NCBI RefSeq assembly: GCF_016613415.1
Contig: NZ_JACWCT010000027.1
Span: 18,754 to 82,753, forward strand
Length of the DNA: 64,000 nt
From: Methylobacterium ajmalii
GTDB lineage: Bacteria > Pseudomonadota > Alphaproteobacteria > Rhizobiales > Beijerinckiaceae
Reading direction: 5' to 3'
The position numbers and the translations under genes were made by a program. This document shows positions 27,016-35,054 of this stretch, one piece after another. The notes below the pieces were generated by a model. The model was not told the DNA's origin. It saw only the letters and a list, made by a program, of their open reading frames with translations, and searched no databases. Position 1 is the stretch's first letter; every line of letters begins with the position of its first letter.

Positions 27016-28185
27016 CTAGGCTGTATCCTGCCGTGCGACGGTTCGTGTGCCCACGCCCCGCACCAGCGGCAGCGCCGCCGCGCACAGCGCCGCCATGACC
27101 CAGAAGGCGCCGGGGCCCAGCCGGGCCCAGAGCGGCCCGGCCGCGAGGGTCGCCAGGGTGGTGGCGAGCCCGAGGCCGAGGGTGCCGTAGAGGGTCTGGG
27201 CCGTCGCCGCGAGGGCGGGCGGCACCGTCCGGGCGAGGACCTGCATCGCCGCGAGGTGCAGGAGCGCGAAGGTCAGCCCGTGCAGGGCCTGGATCGCCGC
27301 GAGCGCCGGCAGCGCGACGGTGAGCGCCGCCACCGACCAGCGCAGGATCCCCGCCCCGGCCGCGAGCGCCAGCGCCCCGCCGGGTCCGAGGCGGCCGAGC
27401 AGCCGGGGGCCGACCACCAGGAAGACCAGCACCTCGGCGCCCACCGCCTCGGCCCAGAGCAGGCTCGCGGTGCCGGGAGACAGGCCGGCCTCGCCCCAGC
27501 GGATCACCGCGAAGGCGTCGTGCACCGCGTGGCTGGCGATCACCAGGGCGGCGACCGCGAGGAGGCGGCGGAAGGCGGGGGCGCCCAGGAAAGCTCGCAG
27601 CTCGGCGAGGCCGGGTCGCGCGGTCCGCGTTTCCGGGCCGGCGGGACCGGCCGGCAGGGCGAGCGTCGCGGCGGCGAGCAGCGCGAAAGCGGCGGCGCCC
27701 GCCACCGGCAGGGCCGACAGGCCGAGAAGCCCCGTCAGCTGGCCGGCGACCAGCGTACCGGCGATGAAGGCGGCCGAGCCGGCGCCCCGCACGGTGCCGT
27801 AGGCGAAGCGGGAGGCCGCGGCGGCCGGCAGCGCCAGGGCGTCGGCGAGCGGAGCGAGCGGCGCCGTCGCGGCGGCATGCGCCAGGCCGGCGAGCATCAG
27901 CCCGGCAAAGCCGTGGCCGGCGAGGACGAGGAGGGCGCTCGACCCCGCGAGGAGCCCGCAGGCGGCGAGCACGCCGCGGCCGGCGTGCAGCCGGTCGGCG
28001 ATCGCGCCCGCCAGCGGGCCGGCGGCGAGCCGGATCGCGGTGCCGGCGGCGAGCACCAGTCCGACCTGCGTCGGCGACAGCCCGCGCTCTGACAGGAGCG
28101 CGGGCAGGAACGGCGTAGTCAGGCCGTAACCGGCATAGAGCGCGGCGTAGACGAGGACGAAGCGTGGCAGCGCGCCTGCGGGCAT
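27016..28185 (-). CDS. MFS transporter, HcaT-like (MFS_1-like)
   Basis: A 389-residue transporter with about 12 hydrophobic segments. The N-terminal FVLVYAALYAGYGLTTPFLP and the C-terminal LYGTLGLGLATTLATLAAGPLW are typical of the 3-phenylpropionate-transporter-like branch of the major facilitator superfamily. It is an inner-membrane secondary transporter with unknown substrate. Cytoplasmic loops with Arg/Asp (ADRLHAGRG) correspond to the A-motif region, though the canonical GxxxDRxGRR is degraded. Confidence 0.9.
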   Translation of the reverse strand: MPAGALPRFVLVYAALYAGYGLTTPFLPALLSERGLSPTQVGLVLAAGTAIRLAAGPLAGAIADRLHAGRGVLAACGLLAGSSALLVLAGHGFAGLMLAGLAHAAATAPLAPLADALALPAAAASRFAYGTVRGAGSAAFIAGTLVAGQLTGLLGLSALPVAGAAAFALLAAATLALPAGPAGPETRTARPGLAELRAFLGAPAFRRLLAVAALVIASHAVHDAFAVIRWGEAGLSPGTASLLWAEAVGAEVLVFLVVGPRLLGRLGPGGALALAAGAGILRWSVAALTVALPALAAIQALHGLTFALLHLAAMQVLARTVPPALAATAQTLYGTLGLGLATTLATLAAGPLWARLGPGAFWVMAALCAAALPLVRGVGTRTVARQDTA

Positions 28186-28212
28186 CGGACCGGGCCCGCG
28201 GGCGCGCCGCCC

Positions 28213-28332
28213 TCAGATCAGGCCGGCGCCGTGGGGATGGTCCCGCGGCGGCTCGACGGTGACGATGGTCCCCAGACCGAGGACGAGGGCGCCGGCGGCG
28301 CAGAAGGCGAGGGAGAGGGCTGCGATGATCAT
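28213..28332 (-). CDS. Single-helix small membrane protein (39 aa)
   Basis: A 39-residue protein with one transmembrane helix (IIAALSLAFCAAGALVLGLG) and a short tail VEPPRDHPHGAGLI. The layout resembles the 37-residue protein at 24830. The ribosome site is weak, which lowers confidence. It lies 27 bp upstream of the MFS gene on the same strand and may be its leader cistron. Confidence 0.5.
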   Translation of the reverse strand: MIIAALSLAFCAAGALVLGLGTIVTVEPPRDHPHGAGLI

Positions 28333-28483
28333 GGGCGAAAGCTTTGCGGTCCCGTGCTTAACGCGACCTTGCCGAACGGGATGAAGAAGGGGAAAACCCC
28401 AGCATCCACAACGCGGATGCGGGCCGGCGCGAAGACGCAGCCGGCGCCACGCAAACGCCATTTTCGGGATCGGGGAACGCCCA

Positions 28484-29503
28484 ATGGAGTACCGCACGCT
28501 CGGCCGGTCCGGCCTGAAGGTCTCGCCGCTCTGCCTCGGCACGATGATGTTCGGCGGACCCACCCCCGACGACGAGGCGATCCGCATCGTGGCGGATGCC
28601 CGCGCGCAGGGGATCAACTTCATCGATACGGCGAACGCCTACACCGAGGGGCGCTCCGAGGAGGTGGTCGGCCGGGCCATCGCGCAGGACCGCGACGCCT
28701 GGGTGCTCGCCACCAAGGTGGCGAACCCGATGGGGAAGGGCCCGAACGACCGCGGCCTGTCGCGCGCCCACATCGTCCAGGCCTGCGAGGCCAGCCTCAA
28801 GCGGCTCAACACCGACCGGATCGACCTCTACTACCTCCACAAGGAGGATCACGACACGCCGCTGTCCGAGACCGTGCGGGCGATGGCCGACCTGATCCGG
28901 GCCGGCAAGGTGCGCTACTTCGGGGTGTCGAACCACCGGGCCTGGCGGGTCGCCGAGATCTGCCGGCTGTGCGACGAGCACGGCATCGACCGGCCCGCGG
29001 CGAGCCAGCCCTACTACAACGCCCTCAACCGGATGCCGGAGGTCGAGCACCTGCCGGCCTGCGCCCATTACGGGCTCGGCGTCGTGCCCTACTCGCCGCT
29101 CGCCCGCGGCGTGCTGACCGCCAAGTACCGCCCCGGCGAGGCGCCGCCCGAGGGCACCCGCGCCGGGCGCGGCGACACCCGGATGATGCAGACCGAGTGG
29201 CGGCCCGAGAGCCTGCGCATCGCCGAGGAGCTCAAACGCCATGCGGAGGGCAAGGGCGCCACGGTGATCGACTTCGCGGTGGGCTGGGTGCTCAACAACC
29301 GCGCCGTCACCGCGGTGATCGCCGGGCCGCGGACCTTCGAGCAGTGGCGCTCCTACGCCAAGGCCCTCGACTATCGCTTTACCCCGGAGGACGAGGCCCT
29401 GGTCGACGGCCTGGTGCCGGCCGGTCATCCCTCGACCCCGGGCTACACCGATCCGGCCTATCCGCTCGAGGGGCGGACCACCTGGACGGAGGCTCGCACC
29501 TGA
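28484..29503 (+). CDS. Aldo/keto reductase
   Basis: A 339-residue NADPH-dependent oxidoreductase. MEYRTLGRSGLKVSPLCLGT is the classical start. The catalytic residues are Asp48 and Tyr53 (FIDTANAYTEG), the Lys in LATKVANP and the His in YYLHKED. The cofactor end VIAGPRTFEQWRSYAKAL is complete. It belongs to the same broad family as the reductase at 6624 but is not closely similar. It stands alone and its substrate is unknown. Confidence 0.93.
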   Translation: MEYRTLGRSGLKVSPLCLGTMMFGGPTPDDEAIRIVADARAQGINFIDTANAYTEGRSEEVVGRAIAQDRDAWVLATKVANPMGKGPNDRGLSRAHIVQACEASLKRLNTDRIDLYYLHKEDHDTPLSETVRAMADLIRAGKVRYFGVSNHRAWRVAEICRLCDEHGIDRPAASQPYYNALNRMPEVEHLPACAHYGLGVVPYSPLARGVLTAKYRPGEAPPEGTRAGRGDTRMMQTEWRPESLRIAEELKRHAEGKGATVIDFAVGWVLNNRAVTAVIAGPRTFEQWRSYAKALDYRFTPEDEALVDGLVPAGHPSTPGYTDPAYPLEGRTTWTEART

Positions 29504-29576
29504 GCCCCGCTCCCCCACGGCGGGCTCGCGGCGTGATCCGATGTGGATGACTCCGGTTCGACGGCGATTTCCTCTT

Positions 29577-29601
29577 GGAACGCGCCGACCACGGCTTAGT
29601 T
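29577..29601 (+). promoter_or_regulatory. EcfG-type promoter before the SWIB gene
   Basis: GGAAC (29577-29581), 16 bases, then AGTT (29598-29601). The last three bases of the -10 and the spacing match the EcfG consensus; only the first -10 base differs. Transcription would begin near 29610, about 60 bases ahead of the SWIB start codon. Confidence 0.55.
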
Positions 29602-29671
29602 GTTGACGCTATGTGCCCAGGCATGTCCACTCTTCGACCCTGGGAGACGGGTTGCAGACCGGAGGAGACCG

Positions 29672-30088
29672 ATGGCGATCAAGACCACCAAGAAGGCCGA
29701 GACCAAGGCCGAACCCGAAGCCGCCCCGAAGGCCGCTCCCAAGGCCACGAAGGCGGCCGCCAAGGACACGGCGAAGGACGACGCCGCCGACGAGGCGAAG
29801 GGTGCGGCCAAGGGCAAGAAGGTCGCGGCGCCGAAATCCGGCGACAAGCCCAACGCCCTGCAGAAGCCCCTGCAGCCGACGCCCGAGCTCGCCGCCATCG
29901 TCGGCGACAGCCCGATCCCGCGCGGCGAGGTGGTGAGCAAGGTGTGGGAGTACATCCGCAAGCACTCGCTCCAGAACCCCGAGAACAAGCGCGAGATCCT
30001 CGCTGACGACAAGCTGAAGAAGGTCTTTGGCAAGGACAAGGCGACGATGTTCGAGATGAACAAGTACTTCTCGCAGCACCTGAAGTAG
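29672..30088 (+). CDS. SWIB/MDM2-domain protein with Lys/Ala-rich N-terminus
   Basis: A 138-residue protein. Residues 1-60 are a Lys/Ala/Pro-rich tail resembling histone H1 tails (KAAPKATKAAAK-type repeats), expected to bind DNA or be disordered. Residues about 62-138 are a SWIB domain (LQPTPELAAIVG, IPRGEVVSKVWEYIRKHSLQNP, FGKDKATMFEMNKYFSQHLK). SWIB domains are best known from eukaryotic chromatin remodellers, plants and Chlamydia, and occur in many alphaproteobacteria. The likely role is in nucleoid structure or DNA topology; this is inference. GGAGGAGA lies just upstream of the ATG, and an EcfG-type promoter match precedes the gene. Confidence 0.88.
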   Translation: MAIKTTKKAETKAEPEAAPKAAPKATKAAAKDTAKDDAADEAKGAAKGKKVAAPKSGDKPNALQKPLQPTPELAAIVGDSPIPRGEVVSKVWEYIRKHSLQNPENKREILADDKLKKVFGKDKATMFEMNKYFSQHLK

Positions 30089-30129
30089 TATTGCCCGGCC
30101 GCCGGCTTCCTCCGGTCCGTCGCTCCTCC

Positions 30130-30156
30130 CGGATGGCCGCTCAAAGCGGCCATCCG
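30130..30156 (+). terminator. Hairpin after the SWIB gene
   Basis: CGGATGGCCGCT and AGCGGCCATCCG form a perfect 12-bp stem with a CAA loop, 42 bases after the SWIB stop codon. The T-tract is poor (CGCTTCC follows), but the position fits a transcription terminator. Confidence 0.65.
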
Positions 30157-30197
30157 CGCTTCCGGCCGGCCGATCGCCCGGGCCCGCGCGCGCGCCG

Positions 30198-30371
30198 ATG
30201 ATTAGGCCTCCCGATCCCGGCCGCGGCCGCGCCCTCGCCGCCCTCGTCTTCCTGGCCGCCCTCGTGGTCGCCTGCGTCTGGCTCGCCGGCGTCCTGCGCC
30301 GGGAATCGATCCGCGAGGACTGCATGGCGAGCGGCCGGCGCGATTGCGAGGCCGCTACATCCTCTCCCTGA
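30198..30371 (+). CDS. Single-helix small protein with Cys/Arg tail (57 aa)
   Basis: A 57-residue protein: a short basic N-terminus, one transmembrane helix (LAALVFLAALVVACVWLAGVL) and a tail with the pattern ESIREDCMASGRRDCEA. The DC-x-x-x-GRRDC spacing suggests a disulfide on the periplasmic side; small proteins with this pattern are, to my knowledge, common in Methylobacterium-type genomes. The ribosome site is weak. Confidence 0.6.
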   Translation: MIRPPDPGRGRALAALVFLAALVVACVWLAGVLRRESIREDCMASGRRDCEAATSSP

Positions 30372-30547
30372 TCCGCCACGGCCTTCCGCGCGATGGTGAG
30401 CGCTGCCGACAGGTGACGGACATAGGCATCGAGTGGTCCTTCGCGCCGCCCGGATGAATTCTCAGGGATGTTCGTCCACGGCCGGTCGGGGAGCCCGATA
30501 CGAGACTATCCCTCGATCCATTCCACCCGCCCACTCTCCCTGCGCCT

Positions 30548-30913
30548 TCAGGCGGCGAGGGCCGAGACCGGATACGGCCCGGCGATGCTGCCACCCCGCT
30601 GCTCGAAGCCGGCGCGCTCGTTCCGCGGATTGTCCCTGCACGGCCCGATCGGACGGAAACCCTCGGTGCTCAAACCCGCCGCAACGGTATTCGCGTCACT
30701 TCCTCTGGGGAAGGCGGCGTTCAGGCGGGCGGTGAACTCGGGCGATGCGGCCTCGCGCCCGGAGATGGGCGTCGTCGGTCGCGGCGTGGCCGACACGAGG
30801 GGCACGCCACGCGAGACCGCGACGTGCCAGGCATAGAACGGCCCGCCGACGAGAGCCGCCAGCGTCAACAGGATGCCTCCGCCGAGCAGGAGCACGATCG
30901 TTCGACCGGTCAT
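30548..30913 (-). CDS. Membrane-anchored hypothetical protein
   Basis: A 121-residue protein with one N-terminal transmembrane helix (TIVLLLGGGILLTLAALVGG) and an external domain of about 75 residues. That domain contains LNAAFPRGSDANTVAAGLSTEGF, the FP-x-G…L-x-x-x-GF layout seen in small alphaproteobacterial envelope proteins. A PCRDNP motif and a short glycine-rich end follow. The function is unknown. The ATG at 30913 was preferred over upstream codons because the helix follows directly. Confidence 0.65.
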   Translation of the reverse strand: MTGRTIVLLLGGGILLTLAALVGGPFYAWHVAVSRGVPLVSATPRPTTPISGREAASPEFTARLNAAFPRGSDANTVAAGLSTEGFRPIGPCRDNPRNERAGFEQRGGSIAGPYPVSALAA

Positions 30914-31299
30914 GTCGGCAGCATGCAACCGTTCTCGCCGTGGTGCCAGCGGCTTTCGCCTTATCCGAGATAGGACCGGGCGAGACGCTCACGACCTCTC
31001 GATCGGTATCGGAACGGCTTGATACCGGCGGAGACGGCGTCGGGCTCTGCCCGTGATGCATCGACGACGGTCGCGAGGCGAGTCGAGGTTCCCCAGGCGT
31101 CGTGCAACGAGCCGGATCGTGCCATGCGGCTTTTCCTCGGGGGAGGCGCACAGCCTGCACCGGGGCTTCGAGGCCGTCCACCCTAGGCCGCCCCTCGCGC
31201 AGGTCGCGCCGCCCCGCTGGCGCCGAGCCTTGGATTGTGCTCGATTGCCGAACCTTGGGTCATGAGTAGCCAATGGCGCGTGCACGCACAGGAAATACG
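30914..31299. other. Intergenic region
   Basis: No convincing gene, RNA or repeat was seen in this ~390 bp. Translations in all frames are arginine-rich and unlike proteins. The right end must contain the promoter of the chorismate mutase gene. Confidence 0.5.
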
Positions 31300-31611
31300 A
31301 TGAAATTGGCAGACGAAGTGGTGGACACCCTGAATGATCTGAGGCAAAGCATAGACAATATCGATTCCGCCATGATTCATATGTTGTCTGAGCGATTTCG
31401 CTGCACCAAGCGCGTCGGAACCTTGAAGGCGGCACACGGCCTTCCTCCAGCCGACCCCGACCGCGAGGCGTACCAAATTGACCGGCTGCGGAAACTCGCG
31501 GACCAAGCCCGGCTCGATCCCGATTTTGCCGAAAAATATCTCGCGTTCATCGTTCGCGAGGTCATCCGCCACCACGAGGCCGTCGGGCGATCGACCGCCA
31601 TCCAGGGGTGA
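31300..31611 (+). CDS. aroQ: Chorismate mutase, AroQ type
   Basis: A 103-residue monofunctional AroQ-fold mutase that converts chorismate to prephenate, the substrate of the TyrA at 3511. The helices carry the expected catalytic residues: Arg of DLRQSIDNID, the Lys/Arg of CTKRVGTLKA, the DPDRE block after the loop, and the C-terminal FIVREVIRHHE. The start at 31300 is supported by AGGA seven bases upstream; an in-frame ATG at 31273 would add 9 residues that do not fit the family. Codon use is less GC-rich than its neighbours. There is no signal peptide, so it is cytosolic. Confidence 0.9.
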   Translation: MKLADEVVDTLNDLRQSIDNIDSAMIHMLSERFRCTKRVGTLKAAHGLPPADPDREAYQIDRLRKLADQARLDPDFAEKYLAFIVREVIRHHEAVGRSTAIQG

Positions 31612-31775
31612 CGGCAGCATCCGCGACCTGATCGAGTGAAGACGCCTGCAGACGATCGATTGCCGACCGACTGCAGTGTCCTCCAGCCCGAATGCCGCGT
31701 GAGGGACGAGATGCCGGGTGGGTGCGCACATCCGTGCTGCGCCGCGCGGCTAATACCCAGGAGGATTACTCCTTC

Positions 31776-33164
31776 ATGATATCACCATCCCCGATGCCGG
31801 ATCCTTCCGGGCCCGACGGCATACCGCCCGCCCAGCGGCGGGGCGCCATGGCGGCCATCCTCGCGGGCATCGGGCTCGCCTGTCTCGACACGGCGATCGC
31901 CAACACGGCGCTGCCCACCATCGCGGCCGATCTCGGAATCGATTCCGCGGCCTCGATCTGGATTGTCAGCGCCTATCAGCTCGCCGTGGTGGCGACGCTG
32001 CTGCCGGTCGCAGCGCTCGGCGAGATCGTCGGGCAGCAGCGGGTGTTCACGGCCGGCATCGCCCTGTTCACCGGGTCCTCTCTCGCCTGCGCGCTCGCCT
32101 GGTCTCTTCCGGCGCTCATCGCTGCGCGCCTGCTCCAGGGCATCGGTGCCGGCGCGGTGATGTCGGTCAACATCGCGCTCGTCCGCTTCATCACCCCCGC
32201 CGACCGGCTCGGACGCGGCGTCGGGCTCAACGCCTTCGTCGGCAGCGTCTGCTTCGTGGCGGGGCCGCCGGTCGCCTCGCTGATCCTGCTCGTCCTGCCG
32301 TGGCCGTGGCTGTTCGCGCTCAACCTGCCGATCGGGCTTGCCGCCTTGGTGCTGGCCCTCGCCGCCCTGCCCGACACCGGGCGCGCCGCGCACGCCTTCG
32401 ACGGGCCCGGAGCGGTCCTCGCCGTCGTCGCCGTCGCCCTTCTCGTGCTGGGGCTCGGCGAGATCGCCCACGAGGGGCCGGGCTGGCGCAACGGTGCCGA
32501 ACTCGGCGGCGCGGTGGTCCTCGGCCTTCTGCTCCTGCGGCGGCAGGCCGGCCATCCGGCGCCGATGCTGCCCGTCGACCTGCTGACGCGCCCGCTCTTC
32601 GCTCTCTCGGCGGCCGCCGCCGCGGGTGCCTTCGTGGCGCAGGGCCTCGCTTTCGTGTCCCTGCCGTTCCTGTTTCAGCAGGCGCTCGGGCGCTCCCAGT
32701 TCGAGGCCGGCTTCCTGATGGTACCCTGGACCATCGCGGTCGCCCTCGTGGCGCCCCTGGCCGGGCGCCTGTCGGACCGCTACCCCTCGGGCCTGCTCGG
32801 CGGGATCGGGCTCATGGGGCTCGGTCTCGGCCTGGGTCTGGTCGCCGCGCTTCCGTCCAACCCGAGCCTCGGCGACGTCGCGTGGCGGATGGCGGCGTGC
32901 GGAGCCGGCTTCGGCGTCTTCCAGGCGCCCAACCTTCGCGCGCTCATGACGAGCGCGCCACCCGCGCGCGCGGGTGGCGCGAGCGCCATGGCGGCCACCG
33001 CCCGGCTGCTCGGCCAGACCATCGGCGCTGCCCTGGTGGCAGCCTGCTTCGCCCTGGCGAATGGCCGGGGCCCCACGCTCGCCCTGGGACTCGGCAGCAT
33101 CGTCGCGGGGGCGGCCAGCCTCGTGAGCTTTGCGCGCCTCGCCGTCCGGGCCGAGCGCCTGTGA
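31776..33164 (+). CDS. MFS drug-resistance-type transporter (DHA2-like)
   Basis: A 462-residue inner-membrane transporter with 12-14 predicted helices. The conserved segments are LACLDTAIANTALPTIAADL (helix 1 with motif D1), YQLAVVATLLPVAALGE, LLQGIGAGAVMSVNIALVRF (motif C region) and GRLSDRYPSGLLGG. It is closely related to the protein at 35055, with the same motifs in the same order. The ATG at 31776 follows AGGAGG at 31759 with a rather long spacer. An extrusion role for toxic compounds is family knowledge; the substrate is unknown. Confidence 0.9.
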   Translation: MISPSPMPDPSGPDGIPPAQRRGAMAAILAGIGLACLDTAIANTALPTIAADLGIDSAASIWIVSAYQLAVVATLLPVAALGEIVGQQRVFTAGIALFTGSSLACALAWSLPALIAARLLQGIGAGAVMSVNIALVRFITPADRLGRGVGLNAFVGSVCFVAGPPVASLILLVLPWPWLFALNLPIGLAALVLALAALPDTGRAAHAFDGPGAVLAVVAVALLVLGLGEIAHEGPGWRNGAELGGAVVLGLLLLRRQAGHPAPMLPVDLLTRPLFALSAAAAAGAFVAQGLAFVSLPFLFQQALGRSQFEAGFLMVPWTIAVALVAPLAGRLSDRYPSGLLGGIGLMGLGLGLGLVAALPSNPSLGDVAWRMAACGAGFGVFQAPNLRALMTSAPPARAGGASAMAATARLLGQTIGAALVAACFALANGRGPTLALGLGSIVAGAASLVSFARLAVRAERL

Positions 33165-33241
33165 CGAGCGGGGCCCGGCCCCCGCGCGAGTCGCCGCACG
33201 TTCGTCGCGCCGCCGCGCCTCACGCGTGGCGGGCCGCTCCG

Positions 33242-34885
33242 TCAGCGAAACAGGATCAGCGCCTTCGACAGGGTGATCCACACGCCCCAGAGAATCGGCA
33301 GGCCGACGGCCGCCCAGGCGAGGAGGGCTACCGGCGTCGGGCCGCCGCGGCCGATCCCGAACGAGCCGGATGGATCGGCCGCGACCGCGCCGCCGGACCG
33401 GGCGTCCGCCGGGCGCATGAACCAGCGCTCGGCGAGCGGCCGCACCAGGAGGTTCGCCACGAACCCGGCCGCCAGGAAGCCCGCGAGGATCAGGAGCGTG
33501 CGGCCGTAGAGGGCGCCGCCCTGCACGCCGGCATCGACCTGTGCCTGCCGGATCGCCGTGACCACGAACGGGCCGACGACGCCCGCCGTCGACCAGGCGG
33601 TGAGGAGCCTGCCGTGGATCGCGCCGACGAACTGGGTGCCGAACACGTCGGCGAGGTAGGCGGGGATCGTCGCGAAGCCGCCGCCGTACATCGACAGGAT
33701 CACGCAGAAGAACAGCACGAACAGGGCCTGCGAGCCGATGCCGGCGGCCCAGGGCGCGGCGGCGTAGAGGACGCAGCCGAGCGCGAAGAAGGTGGCGTAG
33801 GTCAGCTTGCGGCCGATGCGGTCGGACAGCGTGGCCCAGAAGAACCGGCCCAGGATGTTGAACAGCGAGAGCAGGCCGACGAAGCCGGCCGCGATGGCGG
33901 CGACCTGGGCCTTCTGGCCGGCATCGAGCTGCGCCAGGCCGAGGTCGGGCCGGCCGATCAGCGCGCCGCCGAAGATCTCCTGGAGCATCGGCGAGGCGAG
34001 TGCCAGCACGCCGATCCCGGCCGAGACGTTCAGGCACAGCATCGCCCAGAGCAGCCAGAACTGCGCGGTCTTGTGGGCGTCGCGCAGGTGGACGTGGCCG
34101 CTGGTGATCATCCGGTTGCCCGCCGCCGGCGGGGTCCAGCCGTCCGGCCGCCAGCCGGCGGGCGGCACCCGGTAGCCGAAGGCGACGCAGAGCATCACCA
34201 CGAGGTAGCCCGCGCCCATCAGCGCAAGGGTCTGCCACACGCCGGCGCCGTCCGGGCCCTTGAAGCGGGTGATGAGCATGTCGGCGAGGGGGGAACCGAT
34301 CATCGCGCCGCCGCCGAACCCCATGATCGCCATGCCGGTCGCCATGCCGCGCCGGTCCGGGAACCACTTCACCAGGGTCGAGACCGGCGAGATGTAGCCG
34401 AGCCCGAGCCCGATGCCGCCGATCAGCCCCATGCCGAGCCAGATCAGCCAGAGCTGGTGCAGGAAGACGCCGAGCGCCGCGACGAGGAAGCCGCCGCCCC
34501 AGCACAAGGCGGCGGCGAGCCCGGCCTTGCGCGGGCCGGCGCGCTCGAGCCAGCCGCCGAACAGGGCCGCCGAGAGGCCGAGCATCACGATGCCGATCGA
34601 GAAGGTCAGGACGAGGTCGCTGACGCGCCAGTCGCAGGTCGTGGTGACGAGCGCGGTCAGGAAACCCATCTCCGGGCAGGCCGCCGGGGCCGGCTGGCCG
34701 AGGCTGAGGGCCCGCGACAGCGGCAGCCAGAACACCGACAGGCCGTAGGACATGCCGATGCACAGGTGAATCGCGAGCGCCGCCGGCGGCACGAGCCAGC
34801 GGTTGAATCCCGCGCGGGCGACGATGCGTTCGCGGTCGAGGAGGCCGGGCGCGCCCGGCGAGCGATCGACGACGCGTGCATCCAT
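33242..34885 (-). CDS. MFS transporter, oxalate/formate antiporter (OFA)-like
   Basis: A 547-residue protein with about 12 helices and a long loop in the first half (near SLGQPAPAACPEMGF). OFA-type features include GMSYGLSVFWLPLSRAL, LGYISPVSTLVKWFPDRRGMATGMAIMGFGGGAM and RFFWATLSDRIGRK. It is likely a monocarboxylate or dicarboxylate exchanger or uptake system. GGGAGG directly abuts the first ATG at 34891, so that codon cannot be used efficiently; the ATG at 34885, six bases beyond the ribosome site, is the better start. It is flanked by two DHA2-like transporters. Confidence 0.9.
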   Translation of the reverse strand: MDARVVDRSPGAPGLLDRERIVARAGFNRWLVPPAALAIHLCIGMSYGLSVFWLPLSRALSLGQPAPAACPEMGFLTALVTTTCDWRVSDLVLTFSIGIVMLGLSAALFGGWLERAGPRKAGLAAALCWGGGFLVAALGVFLHQLWLIWLGMGLIGGIGLGLGYISPVSTLVKWFPDRRGMATGMAIMGFGGGAMIGSPLADMLITRFKGPDGAGVWQTLALMGAGYLVVMLCVAFGYRVPPAGWRPDGWTPPAAGNRMITSGHVHLRDAHKTAQFWLLWAMLCLNVSAGIGVLALASPMLQEIFGGALIGRPDLGLAQLDAGQKAQVAAIAAGFVGLLSLFNILGRFFWATLSDRIGRKLTYATFFALGCVLYAAAPWAAGIGSQALFVLFFCVILSMYGGGFATIPAYLADVFGTQFVGAIHGRLLTAWSTAGVVGPFVVTAIRQAQVDAGVQGGALYGRTLLILAGFLAAGFVANLLVRPLAERWFMRPADARSGGAVAADPSGSFGIGRGGPTPVALLAWAAVGLPILWGVWITLSKALILFR

Positions 34886-35054
34886 GACCATCCTCCCGTT
34901 CCGGCCCCGTGTCGGGCCGTTGGCGTTGCACGTTTAGGACAGGATCTTCATCCCGGATAGTCGTTGCGTCCGGCGCGGCGCGTCCGCCCACATCGTTGCG
35001 TCGTCTGTGCGGAGGGACGGGATTGCGATCGGGCGGTGCGCGACGACGCTGGTC

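Noticed and set aside
31045..31272. A possible coding remnant before the chorismate mutase gene
   Set aside because: Translations are arginine-rich without homology that I can recognise, and the frame lacks a ribosome site.
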